Virus record (IMG/VR): IMGVR_UViG_3300010157_000040
Location: 44,698-108,697 of that record
From: a virus
Strand: one strand, 5' to 3'
DNA length: 64,000 bases
Below are positions 46,419-55,692 of this stretch, piece by piece; position 1 is the first letter of the stretch, and each line of letters opens with the position of its first letter. A program made the position numbers and the translations under genes. The notes below the pieces were generated by a model. It was not told the DNA's origin, ran no database searches, and saw only the letters and a program-made list of their open reading frames with translations.

Positions 46419-47570
46419 TTAAAAGAAGTCAGTTATATCATCTGATTCTTCTTCATTTTCATCTACAAAATCAATAGATAAATTAAAATCTAACACTTCA
46501 ACTTTTTCTATTTCTAATTTAGTTAAGTCAGCTTCTATTTCTATTTCTACTTCTTCTTCTACTGTAATAATGTGTTGTTCTGACCAAATATTAATCTCAT
46601 CATCATCATCATCTGGATCTTTAGTTACTGCATTATGAAAATCTATAGCTTCAAATGTATTTCCTGCAACATCAGTATAGGTTACTATATCTTCTTGCAA
46701 TTTAGTAAAAATAATTTCTTCAGCTGCATATCTGATATCTTCATCCATTTGATCAGCTTCCATATCAGCAATCTGGTTAAGTAAGTTAACTTGATTAGGA
46801 TCAACAAACTCTACCTCAGATTCAACAACTACAGGAACTACTACAGGAGCAGCAACTGCAAAATTATTAATACTTGACATAAAATAATGAAGTACTCTTT
46901 GGTCTTCCATCCATGTTTTAGGATGTGAATGTTGTAGAGCAATAGTTACATAATTATAAAAAGCCCATAGACTATTAGAATCATCATATATATGACTTGG
47001 TCTATCCATTTGGTTTCTAATCATACTTGCTTGTTCAGTTGTAATTATCTGATATTCAGCAAATAAGATACCTAACATTTGTGCTTGTCTTCTTTTGTTT
47101 AACACAATAGTTTTCATTTGTTCTTTATCAGCTACTAACTGATCATAATACATCTGTGCACCAGCAATTTGCTCTTTAATAGTAGCAATTGTTTCTGTGT
47201 CAGCTGTTCCAGTATGTTTTCTAGCCCAACTTCCCATATCACCACATACCATTACAGTTCCTGTATTATTTATATAAGCTCCAACTCCACATTTAAATCT
47301 CACTTGCTTATTATAACTATTAGTCCATGCAAACATCATATTTAATTCCGGGTCATTATTATAGTTTAATTTATAAATCCCCTGAGCAATCTGACCATCT
47401 GCAGTTGCTCTATACTCTTCTGTATTAACTACAAAACCTGCTGTTGCAAGTTCTGTAAATACATAATCTATTACTGATTGATGACTGATAACTGTATAAG
47501 TATCACCATGAATAGGTAATGTCACACTAATTAAGTGTGCTTTTGTGCAATCTTGAATTTTCTTTGGCAT
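46419..47570 (-). CDS. DUF932-like phage/plasmid protein
   Basis: A 383-aa protein. The overall pattern suggests the DUF932 (phage/plasmid-like protein) family: an N-terminal half with YTVISHQSVIDYVFTELATAGF and a beta-rich core (FAWTNSYNKQVRFKCGVGAY, VMVCGDMGSWARKHTG), then a helical half with ALQHSHPKTWMEDQRVLHYF. The C-terminal 120 residues are strongly acidic and probably flexible. DUF932 proteins are frequent on phages and plasmids, but their biochemical role is not settled. The start codon directly follows the DNA polymerase stop (TAAATG), so both are co-translated. It is the last gene of its transcript before the terminator. The family assignment is by eye and moderate. Confidence 0.55.
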   Translation of the reverse strand: MPKKIQDCTKAHLISVTLPIHGDTYTVISHQSVIDYVFTELATAGFVVNTEEYRATADGQIAQGIYKLNYNNDPELNMMFAWTNSYNKQVRFKCGVGAYINNTGTVMVCGDMGSWARKHTGTADTETIATIKEQIAGAQMYYDQLVADKEQMKTIVLNKRRQAQMLGILFAEYQIITTEQASMIRNQMDRPSHIYDDSNSLWAFYNYVTIALQHSHPKTWMEDQRVLHYFMSSINNFAVAAPVVVPVVVESEVEFVDPNQVNLLNQIADMEADQMDEDIRYAAEEIIFTKLQEDIVTYTDVAGNTFEAIDFHNAVTKDPDDDDDEINIWSEQHIITVEEEVEIEIEADLTKLEIEKVEVLDFNLSIDFVDENEEESDDITDFF

Positions 47571-49469
47571 TTAAAATAATTTCAATTGTTCAACTCTTGG
47601 TTCTAAGGAATTAATTTCCTTTTCTATTTTTTCTAAATAATAATCATAATTAATATTATAGTCTTCCATGTCTTTTTCAACATGCTTAATCATAACAGTT
47701 TGCATCCACTTTCCTGCTTCAACTTGTATTTCTCTGGAATCTAGTAAGTTAGTTTTAATAATCTTACTTCCTTTATGTGAGATGTAATACCTAATTGTAT
47801 GCTGTAATGGTTGTTTTGTATAATTTCCATTAACAACTGAGTGTTCATAAAATTTCCAATCTCCTTTTATCTTTACTCCACCACAATAATCAAAGATGTT
47901 TTTTTGAGTTTTTAAATATTCTATTGGTTCAATACCATTTACAAAATAGTTAAAAATTGCTTTTGGAATAATCAGAAAACTTTTGTTTTTATGCAATGCT
48001 AAATTTTCAAAATCAAATCTACCTTTACATTTAGTTTTACCATCTTCTGTAATAGCAATATAATTATTTACATCTCCTAAAATAATCTTACTATAAGTAT
48101 CATGTTCTAGTTCTAGATTAGTAATTTTTTCCCAATCAGAACATATCTCTAAATATTTATCTTTATACTCTCTTGGTATAATCATTTCAATACCATCAGT
48201 ATTTTGCATTAATGGAACAGCATTAGGAATCTCTTCAGCAATCCTTTCGTACAACATCATCAAACTAAGTTGACCATTAACAGTAATTCTCATAGTAAAT
48301 TCAGGATCATACAAAAAACTATTCTTATCATTACTTAAACCATAAGTAGAATTTAAAATAATTTTATATACATAATTTTTAGGATCTTTTTTAGGTATCT
48401 TTTTTCTTTCATCAAAAAACCATTCATACTGATCACAAAATTCTTTTTGTGGTAAATGTGCTGGAGCCCACTTATTTCTAATAGCAAGATTAGGATAAAA
48501 AGAAGTTACATCAGAAGTCATAATAACCATGTCTTCATTAGAAGTATACACTTTACTACTTCTAGCTCCGTGAACACCACCAAGACCAAAATCAGTCTTC
48601 ATTCCTTTGTACTGTATAGAATATTTAAATCCTCCTTTAGTTTCTCCAGGATAGATAACTACTTCATTAAACTTATCTAATAATTTTTGAAATGTAGCAG
48701 TTTTAAAGCTAATGTAAGGTAGTATAATATCTTTTACAACTATCTTATCTCTTTTAGTTCTTAACTGTCTAAGATCCCATTTTTTAATACCAGTTTTTTG
48801 ACTTAAGAAATGTAAAAATAATTCTTTAGAAATTCTTGGTTCAGATGCAGAATATAAATCTATACCATATTCATCAGTTAATTGTCTACGCAGATCTATA
48901 CTACTTTTACTAAGGAACATAATTGCTTTTGTAGACTTAACATCATTTATACAGTATTCTATGATAGAATCTATTTGATGTGCAAAAACATCAGTACTGT
49001 GATGAATTGGCATATCTATAATATTTTTCCAATCCATAGTATACTGAATCCATTTTAATGAACTTCTCTTAGCTGGATTATCCCAATGATTAAGTTTAAA
49101 AACATCTAACTGTCTTATTTGTAAATCTCTAGGACTAAATTCTAAGAATTCTCCTTCATTTTGTCTTTGGATAACATTCTGTGCTTTATCATAAATAAAG
49201 TTTGCAATATCTCCACCAGACATTTCCAGTAATTGGTCTTTGTTTCTTAATACATGTTCAGTAATTTGGCTATCAAAACCTAAACCATTAAAACTTACAT
49301 GCCATTCATCATAAGCTATGTTTCTTTCTAAGAAAGTTACTAGCTCTAATATTTCATTTTTACTTTCGTGGATTACAAATATTTCTCTTTCTTCAGATTT
49401 TACATCTTCAAATACTCCAAGAAATAAATTGGACATGGTTTCATAGTCCATTACATAGTTTGTTTTCAT
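47571..49469 (-). CDS. Family B DNA polymerase with 3'-5' exonuclease
   Basis: A 632-aa replicative polymerase. Exonuclease motifs: Exo I MDYET near residue 8, Exo II SFNGLGFDSQI near 60, Exo III YCINDVKST near 172. Polymerase motifs: A TSDVTSFYPNLAI near 317, B KIILNSTYGLSNDKNSF near 365, and C MQNTDGIEMII near 416. Motif C has N where most family members have the first Asp of DTD; the second Asp, equivalent to the metal ligand D623 of RB69, is kept. I chose the ATG at 49469 (MKTNYVMD) over the TTG two codons upstream. It is shorter than T4-type enzymes. Both family A and family B replicases are known among crAss-like phages. It starts about 40 bases after a terminator hairpin, so it probably has its own promoter. 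Confidence 0.9.
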   Translation of the reverse strand: MKTNYVMDYETMSNLFLGVFEDVKSEEREIFVIHESKNEILELVTFLERNIAYDEWHVSFNGLGFDSQITEHVLRNKDQLLEMSGGDIANFIYDKAQNVIQRQNEGEFLEFSPRDLQIRQLDVFKLNHWDNPAKRSSLKWIQYTMDWKNIIDMPIHHSTDVFAHQIDSIIEYCINDVKSTKAIMFLSKSSIDLRRQLTDEYGIDLYSASEPRISKELFLHFLSQKTGIKKWDLRQLRTKRDKIVVKDIILPYISFKTATFQKLLDKFNEVVIYPGETKGGFKYSIQYKGMKTDFGLGGVHGARSSKVYTSNEDMVIMTSDVTSFYPNLAIRNKWAPAHLPQKEFCDQYEWFFDERKKIPKKDPKNYVYKIILNSTYGLSNDKNSFLYDPEFTMRITVNGQLSLMMLYERIAEEIPNAVPLMQNTDGIEMIIPREYKDKYLEICSDWEKITNLELEHDTYSKIILGDVNNYIAITEDGKTKCKGRFDFENLALHKNKSFLIIPKAIFNYFVNGIEPIEYLKTQKNIFDYCGGVKIKGDWKFYEHSVVNGNYTKQPLQHTIRYYISHKGSKIIKTNLLDSREIQVEAGKWMQTVMIKHVEKDMEDYNINYDYYLEKIEKEINSLEPRVEQLKLF

Positions 49470-49511
49470 ATGCAAGTTCAGTTAAGCTGTTCCCCCTATT
49501 TAATTAACAAA

Positions 49512-49542
49512 AAAAATGGGTAGCATAACTACCCACTTTTTA
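49512..49542 (-). terminator. Terminator upstream of the DNA polymerase gene
   Basis: On the - strand GTGGGTAG pairs with CTACCCAT-side bases around loop TTATG and is followed by eight T residues. It lies just after the stop of the 133-aa gene and separates it from the polymerase. Confidence 0.8.
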
Positions 49543-49944
49543 TTATATACCTGCTACAGGTAAATCTTCTGTAGGAATTTCTTCAACTAAGAATTTCTTA
49601 TAATCAAAAGTTTTTGCATTAATTGCAACAAGTTTAATTATTTCTTCCATAGCTGTTTTATCCTCAACATAATACTCTTGAAAAGTATCTACTGTTTTTC
49701 TTTCTTCTTTAACAGTTCTTCCATTAGGTCTTTGACCTTTAACTGACATGGCATCACCATTATCATCTAATCTTGGAATCATGTGTAAAGATGTTTTAAC
49801 AATTTTAGAAATCACAACAAAAACTTTTGTTGCAGGATCTAAAATACATTCTACATAAGGACATTCATTAGTAATTGGAACTAATCTGAATGTTTGACTT
49901 TCTTGCCAGCTTGACTGCACAAGAATCATTGAATTTTGACTCAT
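49543..49944 (-). CDS. Hypothetical protein (133 aa)
   Basis: A small soluble protein starting MSQNSMILVQSSWQESQTF. Mixed alpha/beta; no membrane segment, no cysteine cluster and no catalytic motif that I recognise. The middle has RPNGRTVKEERKTVDTFQEYY, which looks like a basic surface loop followed by an ordered segment, and the C-terminal third is helical with an acidic end. It is the last gene of its transcription unit, directly before a strong terminator and upstream of the DNA polymerase. A role in DNA replication or in its control is only suggested by neighbours. Confidence 0.6.
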   Translation of the reverse strand: MSQNSMILVQSSWQESQTFRLVPITNECPYVECILDPATKVFVVISKIVKTSLHMIPRLDDNGDAMSVKGQRPNGRTVKEERKTVDTFQEYYVEDKTAMEEIIKLVAINAKTFDYKKFLVEEIPTEDLPVAGI

Positions 49945-49975
49945 AATATTTATTGATTTTAAAATTTAATACAAA

Positions 49976-50542
49976 TTAATCAAGAATTTTTATATTTTCC
50001 AAATTAACTACCTCTAATAATAATTTTTCTTTATTAAAATCGGGTTTATTACATAGTTCACCTACTTCTTTTAGTAGACTCTCAGGTACATCTAGCAAGT
50101 CTGCATACACCTTGAAATAATTTTCAGGAAATAAGTAACTTTCAACATATACATGGTTGGCACTATGTTTATCAAAATAATTTAGAATTTTGCGCTTTGT
50201 TTTTTCTTGCATTTTACTGTAGTGTCCATTTATAAAATGAGACCAGTCATCTGTCAAATCAGAAAAGTCAAATGTGAATACACTAGTTGAGTTATCTACT
50301 TCTATATAATCACAAAGTCTTGTATGTTTAAGAAGAACATTCTTCTCAAAATTTAAATACTCTGGATCTTTTCTAGTGTGATAAACACAAACTAATTTCA
50401 TATCCTCGGGACCGTATGATTCATTCCAACTAAGATATGTTTCAGTTGGAATAATACTTGTACCTCTTTTAATATCTAAGAGTGGATATAAAAATATCTT
50501 AGATTTTTGGAAATATTTCCTATAAAGCGCTTTTAATGACAT
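49976..50542 (-). CDS. Hypothetical protein (188 aa)
   Basis: A 188-aa soluble protein, rich in Tyr, Phe, Asp and Lys. The N-terminus is basic (MSLKALYRKYFQKSKIFLYP), followed by a segment KLVCVYHTRKDPEYLNFEKN and a largely helical C-terminus. No known motif is visible. It starts three bases after the PD-(D/E)XK nuclease stop and is read in the same direction, so the pair is likely one translational unit; it may be an accessory factor of that nuclease. Not identified. Confidence 0.6.
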   Translation of the reverse strand: MSLKALYRKYFQKSKIFLYPLLDIKRGTSIIPTETYLSWNESYGPEDMKLVCVYHTRKDPEYLNFEKNVLLKHTRLCDYIEVDNSTSVFTFDFSDLTDDWSHFINGHYSKMQEKTKRKILNYFDKHSANHVYVESYLFPENYFKVYADLLDVPESLLKEVGELCNKPDFNKEKLLLEVVNLENIKILD

Positions 50543-50545
50543 AAT

Positions 50546-51565
50546 TTACAATTTTACATTACCAATAGCTAGTTCATATGGAAGTGTGTAATCTTTGTTT
50601 AAATAGTGATAACTTATTGTATCTTCTATATTTTCAAAATCAAAACCCCATATCTCTAGACTTTCTTTAGAGACTTGGAATGGGTATACTTGGTTGTATT
50701 TATCTATTACAATAAATGTTACAACTATATCCCAATCTATAGCATCTGGTAAATCTTTGATAAACTTTACATATGCCATCTTTTTATACATAGTGGCTTG
50801 AATCCAATATTTATAATATTTAACAGCATCAGGAAAATCTATTAAATTTTTACCTGTGGTTTTAAGGTCATTAATAAATATTGTTTTAGATTCTCTATCT
50901 ATCACAACATTATCAAGAAATCCTTTATAACCAAATGGAAGATTTTCAATATCAACTTGTAATGGCAACTCATTATAAACTGATAAATGTTTATCTTCTG
51001 CAGTCATGTCAAGTTGTAGTAATGCTCTAACTGATGTATCCATCTTTAAAACTTCAACACTTTCCTTGCAACCACTCAAGGTGTCTTGATCTACTACAGT
51101 CTTTCCTTGACTGTTTTTAAGAAAACTAAAATAGTCTTTGTGGTCCTCTGTCAGAATTTTTGCAAGTCTTTGCTCATCTGTTTTTAAGGATTGATGTAAG
51201 TTAACTGTAAGTAGATGTGTAAGTATTTCTTGAGAGTAGTCCTCCAAAGATAGTGTATCATTTTGTAATGTGCAATGATATTTAAAAATATTATGCAACA
51301 ATTTTAAATTACTATCACTTGGATTTTTTGCATTCATTGTAATAAAGTCTCTATCATAATTATCAGGTTCAAGTAATAAACAGTGTAAGACACGCCCTGT
51401 TACCAGATGCGCATCTATACTGTCTTCTTTTTGATTAAGTACATAATGACTGTAAAAAGCTCTAGGTGAGAATAACAACTTATTAATGCTGCTATAACTA
51501 AAGTAAAACTTTTTATTATAAAATTGTTTTAGTTCATCAGAACCAGTCAATGTCTGTAGATTCAT
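50546..51565 (-). CDS. PD-(D/E)XK exonuclease-like protein (RecB/RecE type)
   Basis: A 339-aa protein with the pattern of phage RecB-like or DUF3799-type nucleases: YSSINKLLFSPRAFYSHYV at the start (the S-x-S-x-L helix), GRVLHCLLLEP (residues about 57-67), GFLDNVVID (D of the active site, about 217), FINDLKTT (about 232-240, the D-x-K motif) and a downstream YKYWIQATMYKKM helix with Q and Y. Such enzymes process double-stranded DNA ends, often with a single-strand annealing partner; the Sak4-like ATPase encoded at 58921 is a plausible partner. Its start overlaps the end of the preceding gene by 29 bases, implying coupling. Confidence 0.8.
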   Translation of the reverse strand: MNLQTLTGSDELKQFYNKKFYFSYSSINKLLFSPRAFYSHYVLNQKEDSIDAHLVTGRVLHCLLLEPDNYDRDFITMNAKNPSDSNLKLLHNIFKYHCTLQNDTLSLEDYSQEILTHLLTVNLHQSLKTDEQRLAKILTEDHKDYFSFLKNSQGKTVVDQDTLSGCKESVEVLKMDTSVRALLQLDMTAEDKHLSVYNELPLQVDIENLPFGYKGFLDNVVIDRESKTIFINDLKTTGKNLIDFPDAVKYYKYWIQATMYKKMAYVKFIKDLPDAIDWDIVVTFIVIDKYNQVYPFQVSKESLEIWGFDFENIEDTISYHYLNKDYTLPYELAIGNVKL

Positions 51566-52844
51566 TTGTGTTTATTTGAGTATTAATTAAATTTTTTTCA
51601 AGGGTATTGTCAGTACCCTCAAGATTTAAATTAGAATTTTCTGTTTCTAAAGCAATTAACTCTGACTTGAGTTCTTTTCTCTCAATACTAGTAAATGCAG
51701 CTTCTATAAGTTCATCTTCATCTTCTTCCTGTGCAGGTTCACTGCATAGGTCTTCTGAGGACACTTCAGGAACATAATCAGGAATAATTTCATATGTATA
51801 ATTAGAATCAATAAGATTTACATATTCTGGATTTACAGTAACAGTTTTTACATGAAAATATCTACTATCTCCACCAGCACTAATTCTTTTATGTAAATGT
51901 TTTAATACAATTTCTATTTTATCAGTAGTAAATTGGCCTTTAGAAATTAAAGATTTAGCAATATCATCAATATCAGTACTAAAATATCTGCTATTTTTAT
52001 CTAAATAACTAACAAGAGACTTAAAATTAACATGTGATTTAGTATTAGATCCAGATATTTTATATTCATGCTGATTAAATAATAGTTCAAGATAAACTAA
52101 ACTTTCTGTATATTTAGAATTAGCCATAATCTCCATTGCTAACACATGATTATCAGTATCAGAACTATCAAACATTTGTGACAATTGATCATACATAGCC
52201 TCATCTATTACAGTAGCATCTTCACCATTTAATATATCTATTACTGTAGCTTCATCATAAATGGTTACTGTTTGTAAATGATCATATAAACTTATATAGT
52301 CACCCTCTATTGTTAATAATCTTGCACTATATCTACTACTAGTAAAATCAACATCAGATAGTGTAGAGTTCATTGTAGACATAATATTATAACTTACTGC
52401 AACAAATTCATTTTCATAAAATTCAAATGCAGTAATAACATTATCATAGTAATATTTATCTATTTTATGTTTAATCTCTTCAATAAAAGATAAAAAATTC
52501 TCAGCAGTAACTCTATATTGCCAAGTACTATCAGTCATTTGATGTATACTCTTTGAGTTACCAAAAAATACATTTGCCTGAGTTGCATCTCTTACTGTTT
52601 TAATATTATATTCAAGACATACATTTTTAAATTTAACTCTTGGAACATTAACAGCAGGTAAGAAATATATCTTATCTCCTTTTTGTGGTAAATATGGTGT
52701 TTTTACAAGATTTAATGCTACTTCTGTATCATCATCAAAAGTTCCATATAATGTTTGTAAATTAAATGAAATACTATCTTGTTCTTCAATGCTATAGCCA
52801 GAAGATAAAGTATCACTTGATATTCTTAATATTGGTTTTATCAT
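51537..52844 (-). CDS. Hypothetical protein (435 aa)
   Basis: A 435-aa soluble protein. The first 130 residues are beta-rich with GDKIYFLPAVNVPRVKFKN; the middle is helical (MEIMANSKYTESLVYLELLF); the last 80 residues are very acidic and helical (EEDEDELIEAAFTSIERKEL), ending IDWF. The acidic tail with an aromatic C-terminus resembles tips used by replication proteins to bind partners, but this is only suggestive. It follows a terminator hairpin by about 15 bases and overlaps the nuclease gene by 29 bases. Not recognised. Confidence 0.6.
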   Translation of the reverse strand: MIKPILRISSDTLSSGYSIEEQDSISFNLQTLYGTFDDDTEVALNLVKTPYLPQKGDKIYFLPAVNVPRVKFKNVCLEYNIKTVRDATQANVFFGNSKSIHQMTDSTWQYRVTAENFLSFIEEIKHKIDKYYYDNVITAFEFYENEFVAVSYNIMSTMNSTLSDVDFTSSRYSARLLTIEGDYISLYDHLQTVTIYDEATVIDILNGEDATVIDEAMYDQLSQMFDSSDTDNHVLAMEIMANSKYTESLVYLELLFNQHEYKISGSNTKSHVNFKSLVSYLDKNSRYFSTDIDDIAKSLISKGQFTTDKIEIVLKHLHKRISAGGDSRYFHVKTVTVNPEYVNLIDSNYTYEIIPDYVPEVSSEDLCSEPAQEEDEDELIEAAFTSIERKELKSELIALETENSNLNLEGTDNTLEKNLINTQINTNESTDIDWF

Positions 52845-52857
52845 TTTTAATGGTTTA

Positions 52858-52881
52858 AAAAAGGGAGTCTTACCTCCCTTT
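52858..52881 (-). terminator. Terminator after the MoxR-type ATPase gene
   Basis: On the - strand AAAGGGAG pairs with CTCCCTTT around loop GTAAGA and continues into six T residues. It closes the transcript of the MoxR/VWA cluster, about 55 bases past the ATPase stop. Confidence 0.8.
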
Positions 52882-52937
52882 ATGTTTGTTTTAATGGTAG
52901 TTAGGTTCTTTTTATTTGGAACAGTTTAATGTCAGTC

Positions 52938-54107
52938 CTACTGGATAGCCATCTTAACTACGTTTTGATTCATCATTAACTTACCAAACTTATTTTTATT
53001 TCCGTTCACTATTTCTTTAACCATGTAGTATCTAAGGTCATTAGTGAATGCATTACAATCAGTTGTAAGTTTAATCAGTCTTTGACTCATTGCGTCAGAT
53101 ATGGTCTTTTTATCCGCATATACTAAAGAATAGTTAATTATTCTAGTTGCAATTATACTTGCTAAATCTGCTCTAAAGTCATCATCTGCACCAACTGCAC
53201 TTGTCAAAGCTCCCATTACATATGCTTCATCTTTAGTTAAGATATCTTCCGGAGAAATAATCTTATCTAACTTATTATTAATGAACATAGTAAACATAGA
53301 ACTAAAATCAGGACCAACAGAACCTTCACCAATCATTTGAATCAAAGGTAAATTATCTTCAAACTTAGGAATAGAACTAATTGCATTGAAAAATGTAGTA
53401 ATACTTCTAGGATTAATTCTTTGAGTTACTAACTCAGGATTCATCAACATAAAGTTTATACATCTACCATCTATGTCTGCATTCTCTGCCCACTTAGCCC
53501 ATACATTTGCATCATACTTTAACTCACAAGAAATAAATCTTGTCTTTTGAGCAACATCTAATGTAGTTACATTGTAATCACCATTATCAGGATTAGTAGT
53601 AAGAATAACATGCCAGTTCTTAGGTAATTTCCAAGATACATATTCTTGTCTATCTAAGATCTCCATAGTTGCTTGCATAAATCTATGATCAGCTCTAGTA
53701 TAATCATCTAATACTAAAAATCCACCTTCACCTTTACCTTGAATCCATTCTGGTGCAGCATGTGCCATTCTTTTAGCACCAACTTTATATCCTTTCTTCA
53801 TAGCTGCATCTATCTGAACTTCATTAATCCAGGTAGACTTACCTTCTGCATTTGTGATCTCAAATTCTTTTACAGGAAAACCTACTAAGTCACCTAATTC
53901 TTCTATCTGAGATAGATTTAACTTTACAACTTGCATATCAAGTTCTTTACCTAACTGCATGATAGCAGAAGTTTTACCAAGTCCGGCATCACCTTCAATA
54001 TTAATTGCTACAGGTACTTTACCTTCAGCTTGAATATGTTGGTTATTCTTAACCATGTGTTTAATAAAATCTTTTAATTCTTCTACATTCAATTGTACTT
54101 GACTCAT
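52938..54107 (-). CDS. MoxR-type AAA+ ATPase
   Basis: A 389-aa AAA+ ATPase. Walker A is GDAGLGKTSA (about residues 34-43), Walker B FLVLDDYTRAD (about 129-139), sensor 1 LTTNPDNGDY (about 166-175), and an arginine-finger-type region follows (KTRFISCEL). The layout fits the MoxR family, whose members work with von Willebrand A proteins as chaperones or remodelling machines. The gene directly downstream of a VWA-domain gene (12 bases apart) confirms the pairing. It ends with TAG, followed six bases later by TGA. The target in this phage is unknown; possibilities are assembly or remodelling of a replication or host complex. Confidence 0.85.
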   Translation of the reverse strand: MSQVQLNVEELKDFIKHMVKNNQHIQAEGKVPVAINIEGDAGLGKTSAIMQLGKELDMQVVKLNLSQIEELGDLVGFPVKEFEITNAEGKSTWINEVQIDAAMKKGYKVGAKRMAHAAPEWIQGKGEGGFLVLDDYTRADHRFMQATMEILDRQEYVSWKLPKNWHVILTTNPDNGDYNVTTLDVAQKTRFISCELKYDANVWAKWAENADIDGRCINFMLMNPELVTQRINPRSITTFFNAISSIPKFEDNLPLIQMIGEGSVGPDFSSMFTMFINNKLDKIISPEDILTKDEAYVMGALTSAVGADDDFRADLASIIATRIINYSLVYADKKTISDAMSQRLIKLTTDCNAFTNDLRYYMVKEIVNGNKNKFGKLMMNQNVVKMAIQ

Positions 54108-54119
54108 ACTTTTCTTTTT

Positions 54120-55307
54120 TTATAGTTCTAACTTAATTACTTTTCCAGGAAGACCAGGATTCATTTCCGATCTCTCTGATATAACCCAAAGGACATTACC
54201 TTTTGGTTTTACACTTGCACTACATTCTCCATCAGTAAAATATACTAGGCTTGTATATTTCTTGTTATTATTATTATAATATTCTAAGACAGGATCAAAT
54301 TCAGTTCCTCCTCTACCGTGTACTTCAAGATCACTTTTACCTCTATAAGGTTCTACTGATCTTATACTTGTGTCACACTGAACTATAGTGACATCTACTC
54401 CTGCTTTATAAATATGATGAATTTCATTCATAAACTCAATTAGTTCTGTATCACTTACAGAACCTGAGGTATCTATACCTAATAACATATGTTGTTTCAT
54501 CTTGATCTTAAGACCAGGATTACCATCATACCTTTTATTCTCCTTTCTACGGATCTTCTTGGTAAATACTTTTGTACTAATACCAGTAAATCTTCTCATA
54601 TATCCTCTCCAATCAAACTTAGGTGGTAGAATTTCTTCTATAATAATTTTTCCATCTATTTCTCCAGGAACATTACCTCTTTTCTTAACAGTTTGTTCTT
54701 TAGCATCTGATAAAACTTTCTGTAATTGTTTTTCAATTAACTTTTGCTCAGCTTCAGTAAGATCTTCAAAGTCTGACCATGTACTATGATCAGGTAAACC
54801 TTCTCCATCTCCATCCATGCTGTCACATAGCTTATCAAAGTTTTCATCTCCAGATGTACCATTCTTATCTTTTTCATCTTTAGCTTGTGATAGTTTATCA
54901 TAATAATATCTAGCACCTGCTTTTCTGTCAAGATTAAGATCTTCATAGTCATTTATATCTATACCACCTTCTGGTAACCAATCTTCATCAATATATTGGT
55001 TAATTTCCATATCCATTGCTATGTTAGCCATCTTGTGATTACTAAACTTAAAATAAGTAGTAAGATGTCCAAATGCAATGTGAAGTAATTCATGTTTAAG
55101 TAGACCAAGTTTATGATCTTCACTTAGACCCATCCAGAATTCTTCATTAATACATAGTTGGTAGTTAATACCATTTTTGCTTACACCAGCAGTTGGAACT
55201 TTTTTACTGTCCCATAATTTATTTAGCATTAGTAGAAAGAACCCATAATAGGGCTCTTTTAACATTAATTCTTTTGCTGTCTTACTAAGACTTTGTGCTT
55301 TGTCCAT
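54120..55307 (-). CDS. VWA-domain protein with metallopeptidase-like N-terminus (DUF2201-like)
   Basis: A 395-aa protein. The N-terminal half has LLKHELLHIAFGHL (about residues 65-78), an HExxH zinc-binding helix with a further His after three residues, typical of the putative metallopeptidase part of DUF2201 proteins. The C-terminal half is a VWA domain: LLGIDTSGSVSDTEL (about 271-285) is the MIDAS motif DxSxS, GRGGTEFDPV supplies the Thr, and YFTDGECS the Asp. Between them is an acidic region (DGDGEGLPDHSTW). In bacteria such proteins pair with MoxR ATPases, which is exactly its neighbour here. The start overlaps the upstream gene by 23 bases. Whether it cleaves protein is not known. Confidence 0.8.
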   Translation of the reverse strand: MDKAQSLSKTAKELMLKEPYYGFFLLMLNKLWDSKKVPTAGVSKNGINYQLCINEEFWMGLSEDHKLGLLKHELLHIAFGHLTTYFKFSNHKMANIAMDMEINQYIDEDWLPEGGIDINDYEDLNLDRKAGARYYYDKLSQAKDEKDKNGTSGDENFDKLCDSMDGDGEGLPDHSTWSDFEDLTEAEQKLIEKQLQKVLSDAKEQTVKKRGNVPGEIDGKIIIEEILPPKFDWRGYMRRFTGISTKVFTKKIRRKENKRYDGNPGLKIKMKQHMLLGIDTSGSVSDTELIEFMNEIHHIYKAGVDVTIVQCDTSIRSVEPYRGKSDLEVHGRGGTEFDPVLEYYNNNNKKYTSLVYFTDGECSASVKPKGNVLWVISERSEMNPGLPGKVIKLEL

Positions 55308-55692
55308 CTTTTAGTTTTAATATTATATCAAATTTGTCAACAGGATATCCCATTTGACCTAAAAAGCCAACCATATTTTCTGTAAATAATTCCATAAAAA
55401 GCTCTATAGAATACATACTAACTTTATTAAATGTCATGGCTGAAAGACATTGACCAGAAGATAATGTTCTATTTATATCTATTGCTTTACTTATAGCAGT
55501 AAAACACTTAGGACAATTAGCTTCCCAAACAGCATTTGTTTGTTTACCAAATTTATATAATACAATTAGTTCTCCAATATATGTCTTTATGTCAACATTA
55601 TTTAAAGATTCAAATGCTATAATAGCATTTTCTTCATCAGGTGACTTTAACATGTTTAATAAGTTCTTTGTTTCTTCTTTGTTAAAAATCAT
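55285..55692 (-). CDS. Hypothetical protein (135 aa)
   Basis: A 135-aa soluble helical protein beginning MIFNKEETKNLLNMLKSPDEENAI. It contains a Cys pair (CPKC) near residue 61, which may bind a metal with another site or be structural, and a hydrophobic helix region later. It overlaps the VWA gene by 23 bases and shares one base (TAATG) with the upstream gene, so it belongs to the MoxR/VWA operon and may be a third component of that system. No family recognised. Confidence 0.6.
   Translation of the reverse strand: MIFNKEETKNLLNMLKSPDEENAIIAFESLNNVDIKTYIGELIVLYKFGKQTNAVWEANCPKCFTAISKAIDINRTLSSGQCLSAMTFNKVSMYSIELFMELFTENMVGFLGQMGYPVDKFDIILKLKDGQSTKS

Noticed and set aside
49470-49475. TTG start two codons upstream of the DNA polymerase ATG
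   Set aside because: The ATG gives the normal position of the first exonuclease motif, and nothing supports the TTG.
52930-52940. TAG recoding to Gln, known in some crAss-like phages
   Set aside because: TAG ends the MoxR gene just before a TGA and also ends the gene at 63087, TGA ends several genes in ATGA overlaps, and no long gene contains an in-frame TAG or TGA. The code looks standard.
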